Part shown: one piece after another, positions 20,137 to 31,094 of the stretch | How positions within the stretch are numbered: position 1 is the first letter of the stretch | How the letters are laid out: every line of letters starts with the position of its first letter | NCBI GenBank assembly: GCA_026261815.1 | Contig: JAMPIT010000894.1 | Coordinates: 51,681,147 to 51,745,146 of the forward strand | Length of the DNA stretch: 64,000 bases | From: Monarcha castaneiventris obscurior | Taxonomy: Eukaryota > Chordata > Aves > Passeriformes > Monarchidae | Reading direction: 5' to 3' | The notes under the pieces: generated by a model | Seen by the model: the letters and a program-made list of their open reading frames with translations, nothing else | Database searches by the model: none | Told to the model about the DNA's origin: nothing | Made by a program: the position numbers and the translations under genes

Positions 20137-22637
20137 GTAGGGGTTACTTGAGGTCATTGGAGTCCCTGGTGGGGTTACCTGAGGTCATTTGGGTCCCTGT
20201 TGGGGTTACCTGAGGTCATTTGAGATGCTGGTGGGGTCACTTGAGGTCATTTGGGGTTACTTGAGGTCATTTGAGACCCTGGTGGGGTCACTTGAGTTCA
20301 TTGGAGTCCCTGGCGGGGTCACTTGAGGTCATTTGGGTCCCTGGTGGGGTCACTTGAGGTCATTTGGGGTCCCTGGTGAGGTTACTCGAGGTCATTTGAG
20401 ACCCAGGGTGGGGTCACTTGAGGTCATTTGGGGTCACTCGAGGTCATTTGGGGCCCTGGTGGGGTCACTCGAGGTTATTTGGGTCCCTGGTGGGGTCACT
20501 CGAGGTCATTTGGGGTCACTCGAGGTCATTTGAGAACCAGGGTGGGGTTACTTGAGGTCATTTGGGGTTACTTGAGGTCATTTGGGTCCTTAGTGGGGTC
20601 ACTCGAGGTCATTTGGGTCCCTGGTGGGGTTACTTGAGGTCATTTGTGTCCCTGGTGGGGTTACTTGAGGTCATTTGTGTCCCTGGTGGGGTCACTCGAG
20701 GTCATTTGGGTCCTTGGTGGGGTCACTCGAGGTCATTTGAGACCCTGGTGGGGTCACTCGAGGTCATTTGAGACCCTGGTGGGGTTACTTGAGGTCATTT
20801 GGGTCCCTGGTGGGGTCACTCGAGGTCATTTGGGTCCCTGGTGGGGTCACTCGAGGTCATTTGAGACCCTGGTGGGGTCACTCGAGGTCATTTGGGTCCC
20901 TGCTGGGGTCACTCGAGGTCATTTGGGTCCCTGGTGGGGTCACTCGAGGTCATTTGGGTCCCTGGTGGGGTCACTTGAGGTCATTTGGGTCCTTGGTGGG
21001 GTTACTTGAGGTCATTTGGGTCCTTGGTGGGGCCACTCAAGGTCATTTGAGACCCTGATGGGGTCACTCGAGGTCATTTGGGTCCCTGCTGGGGTCACTC
21101 GAGGTCATTTGAGACCCTGGTGGGGTCACTTGAGGTCATTTGAGACCCTGGTGGGGTCACTCGAGGTCATTTGAGACCCTGGTGGGGTCACTTGAGGTCA
21201 TTTGGGTCCCTGGTGGGGTCACTTGAGGTCATTTGGGTCCTGGTGGGGTCACTCGAGGTCATTTGAGACCCTGGTGGGGTTACTTGAAGTCATTCGGGTC
21301 CTTGGTGGGGTCACTTGAGGTCATTTGGGTCCTTGGTGGGGTCACTCGAGGTCATTTGAGACCCTGGTGGTGTCACTCAAGGTCATTTGGGTCCCTGGTG
21401 GGGTTACTTGAGGTCATTTGTGTCCCTGGTGGGGTCACTCGAGGTCATTTGAGACCCTGGTGGGGTTACTTGAGGTCCTTTGAGACCCTGGTGGGGTCAC
21501 TTGAGGTCATTTGGGTCCTTGGTGGGGTCACTCGAGGTCATTTGAGACCCTGGTGGGGTCACTTGAGGTCATTTGGGTCCTTGGTGGGGTTACTTGAGGT
21601 CATTTGGGTCCTTGGTGGGGTCACTCGAGGTCATTTGAGACCCTGGTGGGGTCACTCGAGGTCATTTGAGACCCTGGTGGGGTCACTTGAGGTCATTTGG
21701 GTCCCTGGTGGGGTCACTTGAGGTCATTTGGGTCCTTGGTGGGGTCACTCGAGGTCATTTGGGTCCTTGGTGGGGTCACTCGAGGTCATTTGAGACTCTG
21801 GTGGGGTTACTTGAGGTCATTTGTGTCCCTGGTGGGGTCACTCGAGGTCATTTGAGACCCTGGTGGGGTTACTTGAGGTCATTTGTGTCCCTGGTGGGGT
21901 CACTCGAGGTCATTTGGGTCCTTGGTGGGGTCACTCGAGGTCATTTGAGACCCTGGTGGGGTCACTTGAGGTCATTTGGGTCCTTGGTGGGGTCACTCGA
22001 GGTCATTTGAGACTCTGGTGGGGTTACTTGAGGTCATTTGTGTCCCTGGTGGGGTCACTCGAGGTCATTTGAGACCCTGGTGGGGTTACTTGAGGTCATT
22101 TGTGTCCCTGGTGGGGTCACTCGAGGTCATTTGGGTCCTTGGTGGGGTCACTCGAGGTCATTTGAGACCCTGGTGGGGTCACTCGAGGTCATTTGAGACC
22201 CTGGTGGGGTTACTTGAGGTCATTTGGGTCCTTGGTGGGGTCACTTGAGGTCATTTGTGTCCCTGGTGGGGTCACTCGAGGTCATTTGGGTCCTTGGTGG
22301 GGTCACTCGAGGTCATTTGAGACCCTGGTGGGGTACTTGAGGTCATTTGGGTCCTTGGTGGGGTCACTCGAGGTCATTTGGGTCCTGGTGGGGTCACTCG
22401 AGGTCATTTGAGACCCTGGTGGGGTCACTTGAGGTCATTTGGGTCCTTGGTGGGGTCACTCGAGGTCATTTGGGTCCCTGGTGGGGTCACTTGAGGTCAT
22501 TTGAGACCCTGGTGGGGTCACTTGAGGTCATTTGGGGTTACTCGAGGTCTTTTGGGTCCTTGGTGGGGTTACATGAGGTCATTTGAGTCCTTTGTGGGGT
22601 TACTTGAGGTCATCTGGCATCACTTGAGGTCACTGAG
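20137..22637. repeat. 31-bp satellite, about 80 copies (left arm)
   Basis: The unit is CTGGTGGGGTCACTTGAGG plus TCATTTGGGTCC (31 bp). Common variants are TGAGACC for TGGGTCC, CTCGAG for CTTGAG and GGTTAC for GGTCAC. A few shorter units lack the CTGGTGG part. The most frequent version contains GGGTCACTTGAGGTCA. The array lies between family C and LTR-A. The mirrored array is about 1.1 kb shorter. Confidence 0.96.
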
Positions 22638-23073
22638 TGCAGGAAAATCCGCCAGCCCCAGAGGTTTCTGTGCAAAGAGGAGCCAGAGGAGCCCTGCAGC
22701 TTCACTCGAGTGAAGGGGGAGGCTCCACTGGGCACACACCGCGGGCTTTTCTCTCTCGGGGTGTCAGAGGGCGCAGCCTCCTTTTATCCCAAACTCCCGG
22801 TGCCCTCTTCCTTGCCCCACTGGCTGAGGGACAGGGAAGGTGCAGCCTTCCCGCAGCGCCTTCCCCACAGATCCCCCCTGAAGCCGCTGTTTTACCCCAA
22901 AGCTCAGGAGCTGAGGCTTGTGCAGAGCCTTGTCTGTTGCAGGAGCCGAGCTGCCTGGGCTCTGCCCCAGAGCTGCTGCCCGGAGTCAGCAGAGACATCG
23001 AGCCCCATGTCACAGGCGGTAACACCACACCTCACCCACCCAATGGTTTGTAAACACATCAGCTTTCCTCTCA
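22638..23073 (-). mobile_element. LTR-A, left inner copy (3' LTR of provirus 2)
   Basis: 436 bp in minus orientation from TGAGAGG (23073) to the TGCA end (22638). It is preceded (minus) by a polypurine tract AGAGGAGGAGGGGC at 23074-23088, so it is a 3' LTR. The 108-codon conceptual translation across it equals that of 29327-29653 exactly. The 31-bp satellite starts immediately after it. Confidence 0.93.
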
Positions 23074-23474
23074 GCCCCTCCTCCTCTTACTTCTCAATCT
23101 GTCTTTACAAACCTTAGTTTACCTTAACCCTTTTTAACAACCTGGGACATTAGAAATGTCCTCTCCTGGCTCTTCCATGTCTGCTCCCTGCAGCAGGTGT
23201 GGAAAGCAAACACAGAGAATAAAGTGGACAAGCACAGTTCCCATGAGCCCAGCAATCACTAGAGGTCCATGGCTACTGCTAGCCAAGGGCTCCCGTCCTT
23301 TTCTTCCAGTGGGGAACTCCAAATCTCCGGGGCTTCAGAGACCTTGAGCCAAGTGGGATGGGCCCAGCCGTGCTGAGCTGTCCTGGCTGCTGTCTCTGCG
23401 TCCTGCTTGGGTGCTGGGAACAGCCAAGTGCAAAGGCAGCGTCTGTGCCGAGTGGGCTTCCTGCCAGAGAGAGC
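23074..23474 (-). pseudogene. Provirus 2 Env tail remnant (left arm)
   Basis: An open piece at 23134-23322 (minus) contains a hydrophobic helix (LVIAGLMGTVLVHFILCVCF) followed by a short acidic tail. It stops about 60 bp before the polypurine tract. Position and shape fit the membrane anchor and cytoplasmic tail of Env. The rest of env is not recognisable. Confidence 0.6.
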
Positions 23475-23596
23475 ACAGGGACACAGGGACCTGGCCACAG
23501 GGACCTGGGCATGATAACCTGGCCACAGGGACCCGGCCACAGGGACCTGGCCACAGGGACCCGGCCACAGGGACCCGGCCACAGGGACCCGGCCAC
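23475..23596. repeat. 15-bp tandem repeat (left arm)
   Basis: About seven copies of GGCCACAGGGACCTG, with variants GGGCATGATAACCTG and CCCGG. It lies in the decayed env part of provirus 2. The mirrored array is about 45 bp longer. Confidence 0.9.
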
Positions 23597-24236
23597 ACAG
23601 GGTTAAACATGTGAAAGAAACGACTGCAGCCAATTTCCTGCTGAGCAGGTTTATTAACAAAAACTAACAATGCAGCCATTAAGGTTCCTAACAGCTGCCA
23701 GCTTATCCCCAGGGAGCAGAACCACACTGGGTGCATGACCAGGATCCACTGGGCACAGACCCAGATCTCGTGGGCACTCACCTTTCCCAGCCCTCCCGAG
23801 AGCCTTGCAGACAGCTGGATTGGTGTCTGTCGGCTCCTTGGCCAGGGGATTGGTTCATTCCCATGGAAAAGGTGGGGGCTTTGAGAGCTTGCTGAAGTCC
23901 TGCTCCAGTCCAGCTCCTCGGGTTATCCCCTGGTGATGATCACAGCTGAACCCCTTCTTCTAGAAAGTTCTCCCTTCCCCTCCTGTCAATCAGCCCAAGG
24001 CCTGGTACCAATACAGGAAACCAACCTGAAACGAACCAGCCTCACACACAAACGAATTTAACAGCATCCCCAAATAACAAAATGCCCCTTAACCATTTGT
24101 AACTTGGAGCCACTTAGCCATTAACTGTTTTAATCAATCATTAATAATAAGAGACTCTTGTCACGGGGGACTACAGAAGTCAACCTCCCACAGTCATTTA
24201 ACAGCAGGTATCTTCACCTCCCCACAACACTGAAAA
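23597..24236. other. Decayed provirus 2 internal sequence (left arm)
   Basis: Non-coding now. It includes AAGAGACTCTTGTCACGGG near 24150 and AT-rich filler. It has the mirrored counterpart at about 28075-28715. I see no supportable frame. Confidence 0.5.
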
Positions 24237-24560
24237 CTAACAGGGCAAGAATCCCAAACAATTCCAAGGAGAAAAACTGGCTATTCCCTCGGGTTTGACT
24301 CTTATTCTTGCCAAAGCCAATGGCAAAAGACATACCCATGGCACCTTAGTTTTTGTCACCAGCTTCAAAGGGTGTTTCTTTATTCCTCCATTCATCCTTC
24401 CTACTTGCCCTGAATTCGCAGGGTGCCAGGGATACAGAGGCCCCACTGAATTCTCAAAGCAGCCACAATCCCTTGAAGGATCCCCCTGTAAAATGAGTTC
24501 TGGCATCTGAGTTCAGGGCCTCCACAATGCCATATTCAGAAATCTTTTGTTAACTGATCA
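24237..24560 (-). pseudogene. Provirus 2 integrase C-terminal remnant (left arm)
   Basis: On the minus strand the piece contains SGQVGRMNGGIKKHPLKLV, then an LPLALARIRVKPEG stretch. This is the end of a retroviral integrase core (the Glu of the triad has become Gly in the GRMNG motif) and its C-terminal region. It is the mirror of 27805-28074. Confidence 0.82.
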
Positions 24561-24947
24561 AATGGTTGCTGAAGTGACTGGAAATGCCTCTGGCCACCCT
24601 GCAGCTGCCACACCAGAGGATACCAGAGGATATCCAGGCCCTCTCAGCAAACACTCCCGACATCCCTGGGAAGGAGGCACAGCCCAGGGTCACTCCCCGA
24701 CCCTGCAATCTCCTTTGCAGTCTGGCTACAAACTTGAGCCAGGCACCCCTGGGTAGCTCATTTTGCTAAAACAAAAAGACCCAAGGCAGTACATCTTGAG
24801 GAAGCTCTCTGCCAGTCCTCAAGAGCCACAATGACTCCTCCCATGGAGTTGTTTTAACATTTGCAGGCTCAAAGCTACTGGCATCCACTGTTTACTGTCC
24901 TTTGAAAATCAAATTCTCCCCTCTTTCTTCTACCCCAGCACCTTTAA
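24561..24947 (-). pseudogene. Provirus 2 integrase core, decayed (left arm)
   Basis: This stretch lies between the RNase H and integrase C-terminal pieces in pol order. No long frame survives, and individual catalytic residues are not reliably placed. Confidence 0.5.
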
Positions 24948-25394
24948 TCACCTCCAACTCCTCTGGTGGAAAAGACAGCACCAGCACCACTTCCCCTCTC
25001 CCCCTGGCAGCAGCTGAGTCCCAGGGAGCAAAGGGAGGATCCCAGAGCCCTCTGGCAGAAGTGCTGCTTTCTCAACATCTCCCCTGGCCAGCTGATTACC
25101 TGTTACCTCTGCTGCCTGCCCTGCCTGGTGTCCCTTAACAGCTCTCACTTCTACCTCTTTCGGTGAATTCAGCACCTCCAACAAGGGAGGAGTTGAGCTC
25201 TCACGGTGAACGTTTTTCCCTGCAGGTTCTCACACCTCTCCCAGCTTCCCAAACGCAGCTACCACCCCACGTGCATACTCTGAATCTGTAAATATTCACT
25301 GCCTCTCCTCGATACACTTTGCAGGATTTTGTTGAGCCCCACAGTTCTGAGGTTGGTGCTTCCCCCACTTCCTGCAGTTCCCTTCCCTTTACTA
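24948..25394 (-). pseudogene. Provirus 2 RNase H remnant (left arm, ends at palindrome edge)
   Basis: Two minus-strand pieces (25201-25404 and 24948-25184) hold VNIYRFRVCTWGG, then VEVRAVKGHQAGQAAEV and NQLARGDVEKAALL. These match the central and C-terminal RNase H motifs (KGHQ, then N-x2-A). Frames are interrupted. The homology to the right arm ends at 25394, inside this domain; its N-terminal part exists only in the spacer/right copy. Confidence 0.85.
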
Positions 25395-26279
25395 CTCCTT
25401 GCAAGGAGGTTCCTTACCTCCTCCCTCCTGATTATCTTCTGTTAATGAGCCCAATCAACGGCCTGGCCTCATTACTGATCATCCCATTGGGAGCTGCTCT
25501 GCCCAGAGGGAGGAACCAAGCGTTCCAGCCTGGATCAAATCTAAGATTGTGAGCACCACAGACCCCCTTTCTCACTGGGTTTGAAAAGTGTGAGGCTCTG
25601 ATTGTTCCTGGCTGTGACTGTGGTTTGCTGGGAGGGCATTTGATGACTGGAATTGGGAATGTGAGTCAGTGCTGTAAGGGGTGAGGGGGAGGCTGGTGCT
25701 GCTGTGAATTCTGGAGTGAACCCAGAGGTGTGGGCAGTCCCCCAGGAATGTGGAGAACTGGATGTGGAGCCTCTCCACATGACTCTGAGGTGACCTGGAC
25801 AAGTGGTGTGTGAAAAAATCAATCCCCTATTTCAAGGGAGGGAAGGAAGGAGTTACTGCCTGTTGCTGAGTCTCTGTTGAAGGCAGGGCTTTTAGAGCCA
25901 GGGATGTCTCCTTAGGAGAATTCTGTCCTGCTGGTTATGGAATCAGATGGAACTGACAGAATGGGGCAGGATTATTAACCCCGGGCACTCCACAGATCCT
26001 TGTAGTGCCCTGAGCCAGGTTCCCTCCTCACGCTGCTGCCAAGGGACACTTCCTGGGGATGCCCCTTCCAGAGCACAGCAAACGGGGTTTGCTTTGAGTG
26101 GGAACAAGAGGGAGAAGGGGTTATTTGGGCAAGAGGTTCATTTACTCCATCCCTCGGAATGAGGTTATTGCCATATGTGAAGGGCTTGCTCCTGTCAGGA
26201 GAATGGGAGGAGGTGGTAGGGGAAGCCACTGGGAAATTGTTGGGTTTTCTGGCTGGAAGGGAGGCTTGGAGTGTCTGAA
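25395..26279. other. Palindrome spacer: condensed family C segment
   Basis: Single-copy relative to the arms, but a diverged mosaic of sequence also found inside them. 25418-25577 matches 17684-17845, 25578-25815 matches 18867-19105, and 26030-26265 matches 19935-20135. The Env tail, polypurine tract and LTR-B between the first two segments in the arms are absent here. No coding sequence. Confidence 0.75.
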
Positions 26280-26915
26280 GGGAAGGCACAGGTGATGGAG
26301 AGAAAGGTTGGATGTTTGGGGCGTATTTTGACTGAAGGCCTGGGATGTGTTGGCTCAGAGGGGGTCCAGGGAATCTTGGAGGTGCTGTTGCCCAGGACTG
26401 AAGGGGAACTGTGAGAATTTTTAGGATTAATAGGGTATTGCAGGAACTGGATTAAGGACTTCATTCTGTGGCTTTTTTTAGCCCAAGATAGTCTCAGTTT
26501 TGTTGTACAGACACCAGAGGGAAAGCAGAACTCAAGAGAATTAAAAGAAAGGTTGATGAATGCCCCAACACAGCTCTCCCAGGCCCAGGAAAGGAATTGG
26601 AATTGTATGTGGATGTTAAACAGAGCTGTGGCAAAGGAATTCTAGTGCTAAAATGTTTGCAAAGCGAGGGGGTGGCCCCACTGTTTGCTCTGTTGTCTGC
26701 AGAGCTGTGCAGCCACGGCTTCGATGATAACTGAGGGCAGGATTGTTCCAGTCTGGCACCAAGTTCTAGGTGGATGAGCAGCACTGGGCTGTCAGAGTGT
26801 GAAGCCTGTTCAGGGGAACAGGAGGGTTTAGAATTGAGAACCCAGCCTCCTGTTGAACTGGTCCCGATAAACAAGCCTTAAAGGAGGCTGTGATTGTATC
26901 CAGGTAACAGATGTG
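26280..26915 (+). pseudogene. Provirus 2 reverse transcriptase end / RNase H start (single copy)
   Basis: In broken plus-strand frames I can read a thumb-like piece (EFLGLIGYCRNWIKDF near 26415-26465), a connection piece with LKERLMNAPTQLSQAQ, and the start of RNase H (ELYVDVKQSCGKGIL). This is gammaretroviral pol order and joins directly to the right-arm RNase H. Stops and frame changes are frequent. It is absent from the left arm, so only the right-hand copy of provirus 2 is continuous here. Confidence 0.78.
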
Positions 26916-27362
26916 TAGTAAAGGGAAGGGAACTGCAGGAAGCAGGGGAAGCACCAACCTCAGAACTGTGGGGCTCAATAAAAGCCTGCAAAGTGTATCG
27001 AGGAGAGGCAGTGAATATTTACAGGTTCAGAGTATGCACGTGGGGTGGTAGCTGCGTTTGGGAGGCTGGGAGAGGTGTGAGAACCTGCAGGGAAAAACGT
27101 TCACCGTGAGAGCTCAACTCCTCCCTTGTTGGAGGTGCTGAATTCACCGAAAGAGGTAGAAGTGAGAGCTGTTAAGGGACACCAGGCAGGGCAGGCAGCA
27201 GAGGTAACAGGTAATCAGCTGGCCAGGGGAGATGTTGAGAAAGCAGCACTTCTGCCAGAGGGCTCTGGGATCCTCCCTTTGCTCCCTGGGACTCAGCTGC
27301 TGCCAGGGGGAGAGGGGAAGTGGTGCTGGTGCTGTCTTTTCCACCAGAGGAGTTGGAGGTGA
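26916..27362 (+). pseudogene. Provirus 2 RNase H remnant (right arm)
   Basis: Mirror of 24948-25394, with a few substitutions (for example TKSCK in the left arm is IKACK here). It carries the KGHQ and NQLARGDVEKAA motifs of the RNase H C-terminus. The frame breaks between the two halves are shared by both arms, so they predate the duplication. Confidence 0.85.
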
Positions 27363-27759
27363 TTAAAGGTGCTGGGGTAGAAGAAAGAGGGGAGAATTCG
27401 ATTTTCAAAGGACAGTAAACAGTGGATGCCAGTAGCTTTGAGCCTGCAAATGTTAAAACAACTCCATGGGAGGAGTCATTGTGGCTCTTGAGGATTGACA
27501 GAGAGCTTCCTCAAGATGTACTGCCTTGGGTCTTTTTGTTTTAGCAAAATGAGCTATCCAGGGGTGCCTGGCTCAAGTTTGTAGCCAGACTGCAAAGGAG
27601 ATTGTAGGGCCGGGGAGTGACCCTGGGCTGTGCCTCCTTCCCAGGGATGTCGGGAGTGTTTTGCTGAGAGGGCCTGGATATCCTCTGGTATCCTCTGGTG
27701 TGGCAGCTGCAGGGTGGCCAGAGGCATTTCCAGTCACTTCAGCAACCATTTGATCAGTT
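27363..27759 (+). pseudogene. Provirus 2 integrase core, decayed (right arm)
   Basis: Mirror of about 24551-24947. In pol order it should hold the integrase N-terminus and catalytic core. No long frame is left. Confidence 0.5.
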
Positions 27760-28074
27760 AACAAATGATTTCTGAATATGGGATTGTGGAGGCCCTGAAC
27801 TCAGATGCCAGAACTCATTTTACAGGGGGATCCTTCAAGGGATTGTGGCTGCTTTGAGAATTCAGTGGGGCCTCTGTATCCCTGGCACCCTGCGAATTCA
27901 GGTCAAGTAGGAAGGATGAATGGAGGAATAAAGAAACACCCTTTGAAGCTGGTGACAAAAACTAAGATGCCATGGGTATGTCTTTTGCCATTGGCTTTGG
28001 CAAGAATAAGAGTCAAACCCGAGGGAATAGCCAATTATTCTCCTTGGAATTGTTTGGGATTCTTGCCCTGTTAG
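27760..28074 (+). pseudogene. Provirus 2 integrase C-terminal remnant (right arm)
   Basis: Contains NSDARTHFTGG in one frame (the region after the second catalytic Asp), then GRMNGGIKKHPLKLV and LPLALARIRVKPEG in another. It is nearly identical to the left-arm copy; two substitutions are seen in the 89-codon open piece. Confidence 0.82.
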
Positions 28075-28716
28075 TTTTCAGTGTTGTGGGGAGGTGAAGA
28101 TACCTGCTGTTAAATGACTGTGGGAGTTGTTGACTTCTGTAGTCCCCCGTGACAAGAGTCTCTTATTATTAATGATTGATTAAAACAGTTAATGGCTAAG
28201 TGGCTCCAAGTTACAAATGGTTAAGGGGCATTTTGTTATTTGGGGATGCTGTTAAATTCGTTTGTGTGTGAGGCTGGTTCGTTTCAGGTTGGTTTCCTGT
28301 ATTGGTACCAGGCCTTGGGCTGATTGACAGGAGGGGAAGGGAGAACTTTCTAGAAGAAGGGGTTCAGCTGTGATCATCACCAGGGGATAACCCGAGGAGC
28401 TGGACTGGAGCAGGACTTCAGCAAGCTCTCAAAGCCCCCACCTTTTCCATGGGAATGAACCAATCCCCTGGCCAAGGAGCCGACAGACACCAATCCAGCT
28501 GTCTGCAAGGCTCTCGGGAGGGCTGGGAAAGGTGAGTGCCCACGAGATCTGGGTCTGTGCCCAATGGATCCTGGTCATGCACCCAGTGTGGTTCTGCTCC
28601 CTGGGGATAAGCTGGCAGCTGTTAGGAACCTTAATGGCTGCATTGTTAGTTTTTGTTAATAAACCTGCTCAGCAGGAAATTGGCTGCAGTTGTTTCTTTC
28701 ACATGTTTAACCCTGT
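28075..28716. other. Decayed provirus 2 internal sequence (right arm)
   Basis: Mirror of 23597-24236. The open frames running through 28532-29096 are mainly the 15-bp repeat. No recognised protein. Confidence 0.5.
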
Positions 28717-28880
28717 GTGGCCGGGTCCCTGTGGCCGGGTCCCTGTGGCCAGGTCCCTGTGGCCGGGTCCCTGTGGCCAGGTCCCTGTGCCCAGGTCCCT
28801 ATGGCCAGGTTATCATGCCCAGGTCCCTATGGCCAGGTTATCATGCCCAGGTCCCTGTGGCCAGGTCCCTGTGTCCCTGT
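28717..28880. repeat. 15-bp tandem repeat (right arm)
   Basis: About ten copies of CAGGTCCCTGTGGCC, including two extra CAGGTTATCATGCC-type variants compared with the left arm. This accounts for the 45-bp step in mirrored coordinates. Confidence 0.9.
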
Positions 28881-29032
28881 GCTCTCTCTGGCAGGAAGCC
28901 CACTCGGCACAGACGCTGCCTTTGCACTTGGCTGTTCCCAGCACCCAAGCAGGACGCAGAGACAGCAGCCAGGACAGCTCAGCACGGCTGGGCCCATCCC
29001 ACTCTGCTCAGGGTCTCTGAAGCCCTGGAGAT

Positions 29033-29281
29033 TTGGAGTTCCCCACTGGAAGAAAAGGACGGGAGCCCTTGGCTAGCAGTAGCCATGGACCTCTAGTGAT
29101 TGCTGGGCTCATGGGAACTGTGCTTGTCCACTTTATTCTCTGTGTTTGCTTTCCACACCTGCTGCAGGGAGCAGACATGGAAGAGCCAGGAGAGGACATT
29201 TCTAATGTCCCAGGTTGTTAAAAAGGGTTAAGGTAAACTAAGGTTTGTAAAGACAGATTGAGAAGTAAGAGGAGGAGGGGC
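29033..29281 (+). pseudogene. Provirus 2 Env tail remnant and polypurine tract (right arm)
   Basis: Mirror of the left-arm piece, with an identical 62-codon reading (29033-29221). The polypurine tract AAGAGGAGGAGGGGC at 29267-29281 abuts the LTR. Confidence 0.65.
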
Positions 29282-29717
29282 TGAGAGGAAAGCTGATGTG
29301 TTTACAAACCATTGGGTGGGTGAGGTGTGGTGTTACCGCCTGTGACATGGGGCTCGATGTCTCTGCTGACTCCGGGCAGCAGCTCTGGGGCAGAGCCCAG
29401 GCAGCTCGGCTCCTGCAACAGACAAGGCTCTGCACAAGCCTCAGCTCCTGAGCTTTGGGGTAAAACAGCGGCTTCAGGGGGGATCTGTGGGGAAGGCGCT
29501 GCGGGAAGGCTGCACCTTCCCTGTCCCTCAGCCAGTGGGGCAAGGAAGAGGGCACCGGGAGTTTGGGATAAAAGGAGGCTGCGCCCTCTGACACCCCGAG
29601 AGAGAAAAGCCCGCGGCGTGTGCCCAGTGGAGCCTCCCCCTTCACTCGAGTGAAGCTGCAGGGCTCCTCTGGCTCCTCTTTGCACAGAAACCTCTGGGGC
29701 TGGCGGATTTTCCTGCA
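29282..29717 (+). mobile_element. LTR-A, right inner copy (3' LTR of provirus 2)
   Basis: 436 bp from TGAGAGG to CCTGCA, with TATA-like GGGATAAAAGG near 29565. It is extremely similar to the left inner copy. The last 40 bases (CTGGGGCTGGCGG) differ from the outer LTR-A copies (CTGGCGTTTGCGG), a useful inner/outer marker. Confidence 0.93.
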
Positions 29718-31094
29718 CTCAGTGACCTCAAGTGATGCCAGATGACCTCAAGTAACCCCACAAAGGACCCAAATGACCTCATGTAACCCCACCAAGGACC
29801 CAAATGACCTCGAGTAACCCCAAATGACCTCAAGTGACCCCACCAGGGTCTCAAATGACCTCGAGTGACCCCACCAGGGACCCAAATGACCTCAAGTAAC
29901 CCCACCAGGGTCTCAAATGACCTCAAGTAACCCCACCAGGGTCTCAAATGACCTCAAGTGACCCCACCAAGGACCCAAATGACCTCAAGTAACCCCACCA
30001 AGGACCCAAATGACCTCGAGTGACCCCACCAAGGACCCAAATGACCTCAAGTAACCCCACCAGGGTCTCAAATGACCTCGAGTGACCCCACCAAGGACCC
30101 AAATGACCTCGAGTGACCCCACCAGGGTCTCAAATGACCTCGCGTGACCCCACCAGGGACCCAAATGACCTCAAGTGACCCCACCAGGGTCTCAAATGAC
30201 CTCAAGTAACCCCACCAGGGTCTCAAATGACCTCGAGTAACCCCACCAAGGACCCAAATGACCTCAAGTGACCCCACCAAGGACCCAAATGACCTCGAGT
30301 AACCCCACCAGGGTCTCAAATGACCTCAAGTGACCCCACCAAGGACCCAAATGACCTCAAGTGACCCCACCAGGGTCTCAAATGACCTCGAGTGACCCCA
30401 CCAGGGACCCAAATGACCTCGAGTGACCCCACCAGGGTCTCAAATGACCTCGAGTGACCCCACCAGGGACCCAAATGACCTCGAGTGACCCCACCAGGGT
30501 CTCAAATGACCTCGAGTGACCCCACCAAGGACCCAAATGACCTCGAGTAACCCCACCAGGGTCTCAAATGACCTCGAGTGACCCCACCAAGGACCCCAAA
30601 TGACCTCAAGTAACCCCAAATGACCTCAAGTAACCCCACCCTGGGTCTCAAATGACCTCAAGTGACCCCAAATGACCTCGAGTGACCCCACCAGGGACCC
30701 AAATGACCTCAACTGACCCCAGCAGGGCCCCAAATGACCTTGAGTGACCCCAAATCACCTCAAGTGACCCCACCAGGATCTCAAATGACCTCGAGTAACC
30801 CCACAGAGCACCCAAATGACCTCGAGTGACCCCACAAGGGACCCAAATGACCTCGAGTGACCCCAAATGACCTCAAGTAACCCCACCAGGGACCCAAATG
30901 ACCTCGAGTGACCCCACAAGGGACTCCAATGTACTCAAGTGACCCCACCAGGGTCTCAAATGACCTCAAGTAACCCCAAATGACCTCAAGTGACCCCACC
31001 AGCATCTCAAATGACCTCAGGTAACCCCACCAAGGACCCAAATGACCTCAGGTAACCCCACCAGGGACTCCAATGACCTCAAGTAACCCCTACT
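29718..31094. repeat. 31-bp satellite, about 44 copies (right arm)
   Basis: Reverse complement of the left-arm array (plus-strand core TGACCTCAAGTGACCCC), but roughly 36 units shorter. Variants found near both ends match those of the left array; the interior order is not collinear. Confidence 0.96.

Noticed and set aside
20333..22586. Many overlapping frames reading repeated GGVTRGHL or SLEVIW peptides.
   Set aside because: Translations of the 31-bp satellite, not proteins.
20137..22637. Regular short repeats suggesting a CRISPR array.
   Set aside because: Units are directly tandem without unique spacers, in a vertebrate genome, and no cas genes are present.
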